Assembly: GCF_004379255.2 (NCBI RefSeq)
Contig: NC_056046.1
Location: forward strand, 11,842,001 to 11,906,000
Direction: 5' to 3'
DNA length: 64,000 nt
Origin: Salvia splendens
Taxonomy: Eukaryota; Streptophyta; Magnoliopsida; Lamiales; Lamiaceae
Each line of letters begins with the position of its first letter. The first letter of the stretch is position 1. The position numbers and the translations under genes are program-made. The notes under the pieces are model-generated. The model did no database searches, was not told where the DNA came from, and saw only the letters and a list, made by a program, of their open reading frames with translations. Shown one piece after another: positions 46,277 to 56,702 of this stretch.

Positions 46277-47405
46277 GACGCCGAGGCAGAGTTCCCGACC
46301 CCTCAATCGTCTTCCCGCCGCCGTCGCCCGGTTGGCTAGGGGAAGCGCCAGCGGGTCCCACGAGGTCCAATCGGAAGCTCCTTCCCAGCTCAATCTTGAG
46401 CTCACCCATCTCGCCCGCATGTAGCAAACGCAGAGCCTGCTAGACACCATGGACAAGTGGCATGCAGCGACTGACCCCTTATACAAGATGATGTTGAAGG
46501 ATGTTATCGATAGTATGAGGCGCGATTTGGGGATGTCACCCTTGCCCGGGAGTGACGCCGGTACTGATACCGGGGACGAGGAGGAGTGAGGCAGGGGTCG
46601 CGTTGTCGAAGCTTTGGGTTGTAATTTTTTTTAACTATGTTTTTTTTCTTTTAAATAATTATGTATATTTTTTTTACTATTTAAATAAAATCGTTGCATT
46701 TTCCCCGTATTCTTGTCGAAATTTTAATTCCGGAAATTACATATTTGTGAATTTTTATTATTATGGATGCCCTTGGGGATGTCCGCAATTGTGCAGTGTG
46801 ATCCCCTTATGACGTAGCAGTGCAGTGGGAGATCCTTATGACGTGGCAGAAGATGTTTTTAGGAAATCCGTCGGGACATCCGCACCATGGATGCTCTTAG
46901 AAGTTCACAAAATTGAGATTTCATCGTCTAGATTAATTAAAAGTCTACGTCACCATATCTATAAATAGCGACCGTATTCATGGCTCCGTACATTTTATAA
47001 AAGCAGTCTAAGCAGATGCTCTTATTCATCTATTGATATCCGTTGATCTTGTTTCTTATTTATAGTATATTTCAATTATAAAATTATTTAATCTACTTAA
47101 AAATATTATTTTTATTAAAATTAAAGAATATGACTGAAATAGTAGAAAATTACATAATTTAAATTTTAAAACTATATAATTAAAAAAATAGAACCAACTA
47201 AAAATTATACATCCAACTTTTCCTAGATATTTTTGATAAATTTGCAGTGAATGTCCAATTGTTCATCGTTCATATGCGATGTGTATTTGTTGTACACTAT
47301 GAAAAATAAATTATAAAATGCTTCCATGTTCAATGTATCAAGTAATGTCTGAACATCGTCAGTATCTGCTTTTGTTGCGTTGCTCGACGTCACCTGTCAC
47401 CGTCT

Positions 47406-47660
47406 TCACTCTTCACGCAGATGATGCTTTCTCAACTCCAAGTCCACACCCATGCACCCAACTCCGTCATTGCTTGAAAAGTCAAAACATGACCTAGAGC
47501 CCATTTCCACACCTCTTGTAAAGTATTGGTCGTCGGAGGTAAGCTTTGTGTTTTGGTTTTGGCCGAATTTCACCGCCCATCCACTTTTTGAATAGTGAAC
47601 CTTCTTCCAAGTCTTGACATGCTTGAAAGGCTTGAAGTTATTGTCTGGATGAATGGGCAT
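47406..47660 (-). pseudogene. Possible Harbinger ORF1 remnant
   Basis: An 84-residue frame contains FKPFKHVKTWKKVHYSKSGW, which looks like the 'F..H.W.....KW' helix of NAM-associated/Myb-like ORF1 proteins, then a Ser-rich QNQNTKLTSDDQYFTRG stretch. No TIR or promoter was found around it. It may be chance. Confidence 0.25.
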
Positions 47661-47910
47661 TGCCTCTCGGGAATATCCACACTGCGTAAGTCGGTCCTCT
47701 ATTCTTTCTCGCAGTTGTTATAGATGGTGCATAATATTTGAATTTCCGAGTGCTTTAATTGAAATACGATCAAATCATCTTATGTGTGCACTCTAGGGTG
47801 TCTTCTAAGTGTACAAAGTTGTACTCAGTACTAGCAATACTATGTATAAAAAAGCTTTCTCCTTTTGTGGGTTTCCGATGATTGAATTCGACTACTATCT
47901 ATACATTTAA

Positions 47911-47947
47911 CCTAGACATAGACATAGACATAGACATAGACATAGAC
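47911..47947. repeat. (ACATAG)n hexamer array
   Basis: Six tandem copies of ACATAG/AGACAT, a simple microsatellite with no gene context. Confidence 0.9.
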
Positions 47948-48963
47948 AAACCGCAAGCTCTACTAACTATGCATTTAACTTAGACACATATGAATCCGAG
48001 CCATTAAATTATTTTATCAAGATTGCATATGTAAGGGACCTTCAATGGCTCATAGTAATTAGATATATATTTGAAATGTCGTGTTATATTTCGACATGTA
48101 GATCCTCCAAATTTAGTCCATGTACTCGATTGACGATCAACACATAAGAAGGACTATACCATACTCTCCACACTACAAAAGAGTTTTTAGTCTTTGTTAG
48201 TTAGTTTAGAGTTATTGGTACTCTTTATTATTGTAAATTTATACTTGTATTTATATAGGAGTAATTTATTACTTAAATTTTGTAATACCATGTAAATATT
48301 ACTACTACATTTTAAAATTAATGTCAATGCAAATATTCTTTATTTTATTTATTAATTAATTAAAAATAAAAAATCAGAAACCAACCATTTTGAAATGAAA
48401 TCGATAAAAACTGGTGAAAGACTGTCGGGTCACCAACTTTGAACTCGAACCACAAGTTTTGGTTCAAAATCAGAACCCTTAAACCTTGCCGGGCCGGTTG
48501 TGGTTACAACTTTCGTGGAATTGAAACTGCCTATTCAAAGTCAGAGGATAATACTAGAGTTGATACTAACATAAATTTACATGAAATAGTGATTTTTTTT
48601 TTGTTTTCAAAATGAATGAAGCCTTGAGTGGGCCTGATTGCTTATTGGTTTCAATGATGAGTGCTTAGTGTACTAAAGACGTTTGTAAGCGGGCTAGCCC
48701 ATCAAACCCTGTTCGAACGAAGAAGATGAGAAAATAAACATTATGTTTAATAGGGAGTAATATATTAATGTTTGATTTATTAATTTATCCTAAACCTGTT
48801 TTATATTTATGGTCATAGTCATCATTTATTGATGTTTTCCTTCCCTAACACTAGTTTTTATTGGGCTATAACAACAGCCATATTTAGCCTAAACCCAATA
48901 ACTTTTTTCCCACTTCCGCAAATTTGTTGTTTTCAAGGATTTAATGTACATTTCGCAATGATC

Positions 48964-49024
48964 ATCTTTCTTTAATTGTTATGTTAAATAAATTATTATC
49001 TTTCTTTAATTGTTATGTTAAATT
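48964..49024. repeat. Duplicated 26-mer
   Basis: ATCTTTCTTTAATTGTTATG plus TTAAAT occurs at about 48964 and again at about 48999, with nine bases between the copies. The copies are identical, so the duplication is recent. Confidence 0.85.
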
Positions 49025-51218
49025 TATTTACCGAAATTGTTGAAGAAAACCTAAACATATTCCGTATTCCACACGGACCAAAACCTTATCATCAAATTGA
49101 AAAACAAATTAATGAAATTTTACCTCAAAGTAATAAGAAAAAAATTCAGTTAATCAAGCCAACACACTTAAGTATATGAGTCCAACATGTAGAGTTGCGG
49201 TTATTATGTGTTTATGATGAAATGAGACTCATTTTTATATATAAACGTGAATTGTCTTGATTGAGAAAATACAACCTATATTTTCTTACATGAATGTAGT
49301 TGTAAAACCGAAAGTATAATGTTGGAGTAAAAAAAAGTTATAATCCTTGTTGGAGTAGGAAAGTTATAAGTATGAAAGAAGTTTAATCTAAAAGTAGCCT
49401 GAATCCGAATGAATTAACTCGAAATTAAGCGGGTAGACCTGATTGACATCCATAGACGAGGAGTACTAGTATTAGTATAGTTCTATGTACTTCGCCGAAG
49501 GGCATTTTGGGTAAATTCAACATGGTCAGAGCAATTTAAGCAAATTAAATTTCTTGAGGCCCATATTCTTATTTCTATGGGCCAAGCGTTTAATGATATA
49601 TGGGCTCCAACGGTATATACGGTACTTCACTGTACCTACTCTTTTTAATTAGATATATATTTGAAATTGATGGTGTAGTATTTATATAAGAATATTTCGC
49701 CAATGCTCCGACTAAACCTTCAATTTAAATTTTATATACCTCATTTACACATTTTAGTAAAGTTAGTAAAATTTATTAAATTTTCATACATGTTATAGTT
49801 CAAACTAGAAGTAAGTTTCCACTCGTAGTTATTTTTCGAAAGCTTTTCTTTGTATGCTAGATTTCCATTCAAACCTTTACAACATTTAAATTATTATTAA
49901 TGCATAGCAGTATTTTATAAAATGATATTAATGTGTAGTAAAGAATAGGGAGGCCAAGTTGATATTTATGCAAATCAGAAGGACAAACATTAAATGGATC
50001 TCAAATAAATAAATACTATCCATACATGTCAATGGCTATCTACTTTATACTCCTGGACCTAAAAAAGCTTTTCATATACTACTATTGAATAAATCCATTG
50101 ATTCATATTATAAACATCCATTACATAATGTCCTTATCATTAAAAAAAGGTGGTTCATTTAAAATCATAACGTTATTGTGACTTTTAAATTTTAGTGTGT
50201 TTCTTCATAAACTAACCATATGTTTTTATTTCAAGTGGGCAAAACAGAGACACCACTAAATAGAGTGTTCTTTCAACCAAAAATCTTTAATAGGAAATCT
50301 TTAATTTTTACATTACCATATTGCAGTGTTATTTATTATATATTGCAGTCTTACCACGTCAGCAATATCTAATACATTAGACTGCAATCCGTGTTCTGTT
50401 CACGAAATTTAATCCTAGGCGTCCATAAATGAGATCTAATGGACTATATTGGTGGTATGGTGTTACCTTATCTATGGTGGCACCATAGTACTCCCCGGAG
50501 TATATATTATGCACACTCGACGATGATTAAAATTCCAAATCTATTTGAAAAGTGGTAAAAACATGGAGTAAGAACTAAGAAGAATGGGTTAATGAATTCC
50601 ATCATCGGTCATCTACAATTTCCACAGCCGTGATTGAAGCCATGAATTTCGCTTTACTAACCTTATTTCTACGTAAATAGTACAATCTCATACTCAAAAA
50701 TCAAATGCTATATGTCTACATATATATGTGAAATATTCGAAATATTCTCTCCATCCTAATTAATTGTAGGAGTACTTGTTTTTTAGGATATCCGAAATAT
50801 ATTTCATTGTTTTATAAAAATAATATTTCCGTTGACCCTAAAAAATAGATAACATTTGAAATGACACGGTTTTAAGAGCATCCGCAGCGGTGAGTGGACA
50901 CTCGTCCGTCCGTCCGCTGGTGCGGTGCTGCTCGATGCATCGATCACGTCCGTGCCAGCGAGCAGCTGACATGGCGCGTTCTGATTGGTCAACGGCATTT
51001 CCGTTGGAAATTATTTTTTTTAATCGAAAATAATAGCAAAAAATAAAAAAAAAATCAGATTCCCAAAAATATGACCTTTTTTTACGGTTTTTCTTGATTT
51101 TTTTTTAATTCCCAAAATCATCTATAAATACACACATTTATCATCCATTTTTCACATCAAATCATCTCCCATTAATCTCTCATTCATATTTTTTCATACA
51201 ACTTATCTACAACTTCCT

Positions 51219-51380
51219 ATCCAAGCCCCTTGGCCTAGCGGTAAAGGGTGTTGGATACCGCGTCCATCCTGGAGGTCTCGAGTTCGAACCCTGGGTGGCG
51301 TAATTTGTCTTTCCTCCTTGTTATAGGAGTTGATTTGTAATTTCCTCCTTCATATACATGATATAAATATATGAAGTTAA

Positions 51381-51415
<35 letters not shown>
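51219..51415 (+). mobile_element. tRNA-derived SINE with a perfect 19-bp target duplication
   Basis: Starts ATCCAAGCCCCTTGGCC. Box A reads TGGCCTAGCGGTAAAGG and box B GAGTTCGAACCCTGG. A short unrelated body ends in a run of over 20 A. AACTTATCTACAACTTCCT stands on both sides (51200-51218 and 51416-51434) without a mismatch. The A tail and perfect duplication make this the youngest-looking insertion in the window. It lies between the TATA box and the start codon of the Harbinger transposase. Confidence 0.95.
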
Positions 51416-51417
<2 letters not shown>

Positions 51418-51455
51418 CTTATCTACAACTTCCTCTCTCACTCAAACCCTCTCAA

Positions 51456-52582
51456 ATGGATTTCACCAATCTCATTGTGGAAGCAGAGCGCGAAGAACAA
51501 GAATACTATGAACAATATCGTGCTCTATGAAGCCTATGTCACCGCGAATACCCCCGCCCCTCCTCCTCGACCAACTAGATCAACTCGCCGCTACATCCAT
51601 CGTGACCGGGAGGGAGCCAACGAAAGGCTCGTTGCTGACTATTTTTCCGACCAACCGTGGTTTTCGGAAGATTACTTTCGGCGCCGTTTTCGCATGTCAA
51701 AACGCTTGTTTATGCGTATTGTCAACCCATTATCCGCCCGTGTTGAATACTTTCAAACAAGATAGACGCAACCGGTCGGCAAAGTCTCTCGGCGTTGCAT
51801 AAGTGTACGTGTGCCATCCGACAACTTGCTACTGGGCAAACGGCTGACCTCTTCGACGAGTATTTGCATGTCGGTGAGTCAACTGGAATCCTTTGCCTTA
51901 AAAATTTTTGCGACGGCGTTCGTTCAACTTTCGGTGAGGAATTCCTTCGGGCACCCACCACCGATGATTGCCAACGGTTGCTTCGTCTTCACGAAACAGT
52001 CTATGGTTTTTCCGGTATGCTTGGCAGCATTGACTGCATGCATTGGAGGTAGAAGAATTACCCGAGTGCTTGGAGGGGGCAACACTTAAGCGGCCACAAA
52101 GGCGGCGGCCCAACACTTATCCTTGAAGTGGTCGCCGACTACCGCCTATGGATTTGGCATGCATATTTTGGTATTGCCGGATCCAACAACGACTTGAACG
52201 TGTTCTATTCTTCACCACTCTTCAATGATGTTTTGAATGGTGTAGCACCGATGATCGACTTCACTGTCAACGGAAATGCATACCACATGGGTTACTCGCC
52301 GATGGTATCTACCCAAGGTGGTCGACTTTCGTGAAGACGCCCAGCAACCCGCAAGACCTGAGACGGGTTCTTTTTGCGCAGCGTCAAGAGTCCGCTCGGA
52401 AAGACGTCGAAAGAGCTTTTGGGGTCCTTCAAGCCCGATTCAACATTGTGAAGGCCCCGTCTCCGCTGTGGTATGTGAAAAATATCGCCGACATCATGTA
52501 CACGCGTATTATCTTGCACAACATGATTATAGCTGACGAAGGACCGATGGCGGCTAGCTTTTACGACGAGGATGAAGCTTGA
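51456..52582 (+). pseudogene. Harbinger DDE transposase (HARBI1-like nuclease), inactivated
   Basis: Starts MDFTNLIVEAEREEQEYYEQY. The family order is visible across frames: RLVADYFSDQPWFSEDYFRR, FRMSKRLFMRIV, CTCAIRQLATGQTADLFDEY, the first acidic residue in GSIDCMHW, ILEVVADYRLWIWHAYFGIA, the second in GSNNDLNVFYSS, and the third in DVERAFGVLQARF, then YTRIILHNMII. Lesions are a one-base shift near 51528, another near 51765, an in-frame TAG at 52050-52052 where a Trp codon is expected after MHWR, and a deletion of about four bases near 52290-52300 after YHMGY. The protein would not be active. Confidence 0.88.
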
Positions 52583-53096
52583 AGCTCAACCGCGAGGTCT
52601 CCCCCTCGCCGAGGTGTGCATACGACGGTAGGCGAGAGGATCGAAACAAGGAACACAATGCACGAGACCCGAGCCCACATTGAGCTACAAGAAGACCTAA
52701 TTAAACACATTTTGGCGAAATTCGGCCAAGAGTAGTGGTTTTTTTAATTTTATGAATTTAATTATGTAATTTTAAATTTTTAGGATTTTAATTATGTACT
52801 TTTTAATTATGTAATTTTTTATTTTTTTTGTAATTTGTAATAGTATTCCGGATATTTTTAATGCATTTTTATTTTGTGGAAATGTTTTTATTTAAATTGA
52901 ATAATAGAATGGTGGGACCACATCCGTGCTCGTTGGCAAGAGCACGGATGGGGATGCTCTAATGTACAATTGGTAAAGTAAGAGAGTGATAGAGAAAAAG
53001 TGATTTGAGTATTGTTATTAGAGAGTATACACACCTCAAAAAGTTTCCTCAAAATAGAATTGGTCTATCTTTAAGGGACATCCCAAAATAACAAAT

Positions 53097-53270
53097 ACTA
53101 CCTCCAACCTATTCAAGATGTCCACATTTTTTAGTAACACGAGATTTTAGAAGGAATTGTTAAATAGAGTAAGTAGAAAGAAAAAATTAGTTGAATATTT
53201 TATGAGGAGAGAGGAGAGAATGATTTATTTCCAAATATAGAAAGTCGACATCTTGAATAAGACAACCTCA
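53097..53270. mobile_element. Stowaway-like MITE
   Basis: CTCCAACCTATTCAAGATGT at the left pairs with TTGTCTTATTCAAGATGTCG read from the right end. The ~170-base interior is AT-rich and noncoding. The exact borders and TA duplication are uncertain. Confidence 0.55.
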
Positions 53271-54751
53271 AAAGAAATTGTGAGCATTTTGAATGAGATA
53301 GAGAGGGAGTATGATTTATTTTTAAGAGATAATGGAATACAATATTTATCTAATTCTTTGATTGAAAATTTCAAATTAATTGATCATCAAAATAAAGTAC
53401 TACTGCTACTTAGTAGCATTAGGTATTGTACAATTCTAGTCCCAATGATTTTTCTCAATCCTTGTGGAAATCGCAATCAACCCATTTATTGGGACAAAGG
53501 GAGTATCATCATATATTATTCATTATGCCTTAATTTTGTACTCCTATCAATTAACACAACATTTTTTCCCTTATGAAAAGTCATTATTTTATTATGACAT
53601 TCGTCAAAGAGTAGTTGAGAGTGGGTAAACGACAGCGTTACATAATGGAATCCACTGTGTTTGCAATTTTTTGAATAAAGAAAGATAGAAAACTAAGACA
53701 TACAATAATGAGTAGGAAAACCAAAATTGATCAATCTTGAGAGAAGGATCGCCACTTTTCTTCTCTCTTTAAGGGTTCGGAAATATTGGTGGTTGAAGTA
53801 GGCTCATGAGTCATTACCTCCACACCTTTTTTTTTTGTCTCAAATTTCTCTATGTAAAAAAATTTGTTCATTTAAACACACTCAGATAAATTCGTTATTG
53901 CAAGTGTTGTACACATTTAATACACGGCTGACATAAAAATTGATATTGAAGCATCACATAGCATTATTTGGATTGGTCCATGTCTTATTATTGCCTTAAT
54001 TCCAATATGCAAAAGTGTTGTCTTGGCGGCAAGTAGCACTATTGTGAATCAAATAATATATTTTTAGTTACAAACTTATTAGTACTATCTTTTATCTTTG
54101 TATAATGAATAAATAGTGACCCATGTAACCACTTGCAGATGTGCTCCCAATATAATCTTTTATTTATTCTTAACTAAGTAAGAAACTTTAACATGTGCCA
54201 TTTTTTATTAGGAATATTCTTCTATAGTGCGATAAAAAAAAGTTGTCAAGGAAAAGTAGTGAATTCCATAAGGCATAATCTTAAATTAGAGACTATAATT
54301 AATATAGTCATAAAGAAACAAGTTTTGATGATTGCCAACTATGAAACATTCATATAAAATTTGGTACTTGCATATATGAGTTGGAGTAGGGCCACTATTT
54401 AACTCAAGGCAATTTCCTTCGAAATCTCAGTTTTGGGAAGAATCTTGCATTATTCTCTTCTTTATCTTCATATCTTAGCTTTGGACCCCATAATTAACTA
54501 CTACTAGTATTGATTTGTGTTTTGATTAGCTTTTGTTAAAGCTTAGATATTAGTTTCAAAAGGAGAATCATATGTTTCTCAACGTTCCATCGTGACAGAG
54601 GGGGGGCTTTTGGCATATGCCACACCTTAATTGTTACCAACGGCATCATAGCCGGGGAAATGTATCATTGATCCGACCACGAGCACGAACCGCGCCAGCA
54701 TCACCTTAGGACTAAGATTTTCAAGTTCGATCGGTGTCGCATGGTAACATA

Positions 54752-54980
54752 AACATTGTATAATGCATTAGGACTAAGAATTACTCAAATCAATTTAGTT
54801 GTATAATGCATTAGGACTAAAAATGACAAGATTTTGATTTAGAGAACAAAATAAAGAGAAAAAAAAATGATGGTCAAATTTTGAAACTCCAAATTGTGTT
54901 AGTTATTTATCGCATCTGTACCCTAAAGCGAAAATTATGGACATGCCATTGCTAATGCATTAGGACTAAGAATGACAAAT
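54752..54980. repeat. Word TAATGCATTAGGACTAA repeated three times
   Basis: The 17-mer occurs near 54757, 54806 and 54954, each time followed by A/G-A-A-T-T/G-A-C. A shorter relative (CCTTAGGACTAAGA) precedes them near 54703. Spacing is irregular (about 49 and 148 bases). Confidence 0.75.
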
Positions 54981-56445
54981 CAATTTATATGAAAACTAAT
55001 CTCTATCACTAAGTGTTGTTTAAACCATTTCCAATCATACACCAAATCTCATTTTTTGTGTAGAAAACTTCTTTAATCATATTGCGAACCAAAACCTATT
55101 TTTCTACTATTTTCGTATGGAACAATACTAAATATGGTTGTGTACTGGAGATACTGCAAAATATTTGTGAGACATATACTCAAAAATGGTGTAAAATTTA
55201 ATTTTGGTGTAAATGATTGAAGTAAATTACTTTTTGGTACATATACTTAAAAATGGATTTGATTTGATGTAAATAGTTGGAGATAGAACTAATGAAATCA
55301 TTATAAGTTCAGAATGGACTCAACTCAGTTACTCAACATAATTAAACTTCAAAACATGCATATTCAGTTTATTACGAATTAAACAAACTCAAATACCATT
55401 CTTTATGATCCATTATTTTTTCACGTAAGAGATTGTCATAATATTTATTTAAGTTAGTAGTACGAATTATTCTTAAGTTATAACCCAAATTATTTACCGA
55501 CACTCCTAATTATACAAGCCAATGCAAAGATGCATATTAAGCTTTTCGAATTGAAATTTGATCATCCTATCTAAAATATTCATACTACGAGTGTTTGTAA
55601 GTTTGAATAAATAAACGTGATTCCTAAAATTAAGGTAACTCACCGCTAATCATTTACCAGTTCCTGTAAAGTGCAATAACTGAAAAAAGATATAATATTC
55701 CAAGCATGCCTATATTTTTTCTATTTAATCACCAAAGTTCAAAATTCAATCAAATTTGCCAAGTTTGAAAGTTTCATAAAATTTGGCCACGCCACAACTT
55801 TTCCATCCAAAAAAGCAGCGTAACGTCGCTCTAAAATACTGAATTGGTATAAACTACGTAATTAACAACAAAAAATTAGTCACCAATATAATTAAATTTG
55901 AATATTGGGTACTAAAACAATTAGGTATTTCCCACTCTTAAATGAGTAAGAAAAAAAATCGCCCTATCCAATCTTCTTGCTAAAATGAAGAAGCGACCAA
56001 ATATCGCAGTAGCATATAAATAAAACTAGTAAAAAATTCGTGAAACTCAACCACTTGTTTTCGTTTTTATTGGGTTAACTCATGCTTTCATTCACAATAA
56101 ACACTAAATATTTTTTAATCTTAATTTATTTTTGTTCAAATAATTTTTGTGGAAGTAGGGACCAAAATCCAATTTGTAATTAAGGGGTGAAAACAAGAGT
56201 TCGTTATGGATAAGAGATTCAACAGTTTAAAAGGGAGAAAAATAGAGGCGATGTAGTTGAATTATGTGGGGAAAAAGTTGAGAGTTAGAAAATTTGAATG
56301 GTAGTGCGCTCCAACGTTCCAAATCAGTTGAGGATACTCGTGAACAACTCGCTCGCTCTACTGCAAAATCCAAACGGTCAGAAATTTTACATGTGATTTA
56401 CTTCAATTTCACAATTTTTACCAATTTCTAGTTTTTTCACTGCCC

Positions 56446-56455
56446 ACTATAAAAA
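56446..56455 (+). promoter_or_regulatory. TATA box of the LRR-only gene
   Basis: CACTATAAAAATAGG lies about 250 bases before the start codon and is followed by a C/A-rich leader, a classical plant core promoter arrangement. Confidence 0.6.
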
Positions 56456-56702
56456 TAGGCGACAATGGGGTGTTTTTTCAGACCACATCATTCATTTCAT
56501 ATTCCCACTGTCTTGCACAATCATTATACATACAAACTTAACACATACAAAAAAACCTCCCATGCCTCCTTTCCCAACAGCTTTTTCTTAGTACACTTTT
56601 TTTTTCTTGTAGTAATATACACTACAAAAAAAAAGATACTATAACTTAGATCATTTTCTTGAATCTTGCAGCTTTTAATTACATTTGTACCATTTCAAGA
56701 AA

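Larger units (their letters stand above)
43504..46588 (+). pseudogene. Decayed Harbinger ORF1 (Myb/SANT-like)
   Basis: Pieces of one protein can be followed across several frames. They are a Met/Pro/Gly-rich N terminus (SGMMPGMAPMMPQPQMAGMM, then a shift near 43690), FEELGLSPVRESPTKMAP before the solo LTR, the Myb-like core after it (KCIALAKAWVGVVEDPY, IDRMWWRISQSY), a stop at about 45653, then RHLSRFASIYQNNLC and FGEFKYWEVYLVVQ up to the SINE, and finally the C terminus (KWHAATDPLYKMMLKDVIDS ... GDEEE, stop ~46588). The gene is clearly inactive, with at least one frameshift, internal stops and two insertions. Confidence 0.75.
43208..46896 (+). mobile_element. Harbinger-like element with dead ORF1 and two nested insertions
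   Basis: Ends are ACAGCATCCGCAATGG on the left and GAGCATCCATGG inverted on the right, flanked by TTA on both sides (43205-43207 and 46897-46899). GACGTC/GGACGTCC words are frequent in the left subterminal region. A TATATATA box near 43418 precedes a decayed Myb-like ORF1. A solo LTR (44027-45382) and a tRNA-headed SINE (45921-46276) have landed inside that gene. Without them the element would be about 2 kb, similar to its relatives. Confidence 0.8.
46900..50872. other. Long AT-rich intergenic stretch with small repeats
   Basis: No host gene was recognised. It holds an 84-residue frame at 47406-47660 (listed separately), an (ACATAG)n array near 47915 and a duplicated 26-mer near 48964. Otherwise it is AT-rich unique DNA with stops in all frames. 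Confidence 0.5.
50876..52959 (+). mobile_element. Harbinger-like element carrying only a dead transposase
   Basis: The left end is GAGCATCCGCAGCGG and the right end, inverted, GAGCATCCCCATCCG, with TAA on both sides (50873-50875 and 52960-52962). It has a TATAAATA box at ~51123, a SINE in the leader and a DDE transposase pseudogene (51456-52582). No Myb-like ORF1 is present, in contrast to the element at 15670. Subterminal DNA is rich in CGTCCGTCCG words. Confidence 0.85.
52963..56445. other. AT-rich intergenic DNA with MITE traces
   Basis: No host gene recognised. A MITE lies at 53097-53270 and a threefold word repeat near 54752-54980. A frame at 53253-53576 overlaps the MITE edge and lacks any known motif. 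The last ~300 bases lead into the promoter of the LRR-only gene. Confidence 0.5.

Noticed and set aside
47911..47947. Regular hexamer repeats, considered as a CRISPR-like array
   Set aside because: Direct microsatellite without spacers, in a plant nuclear sequence.
51219..51300. tRNA-like sequence with good A and B boxes
   Set aside because: Not a tRNA gene: it is the head of a SINE with A tail and 19-bp target duplication, and it lacks a cloverleaf acceptor partner.
53253..53576. 107-residue frame downstream of the dead Harbinger transposase
   Set aside because: AT-rich, begins inside a MITE edge, has no recognisable motif; likely chance.
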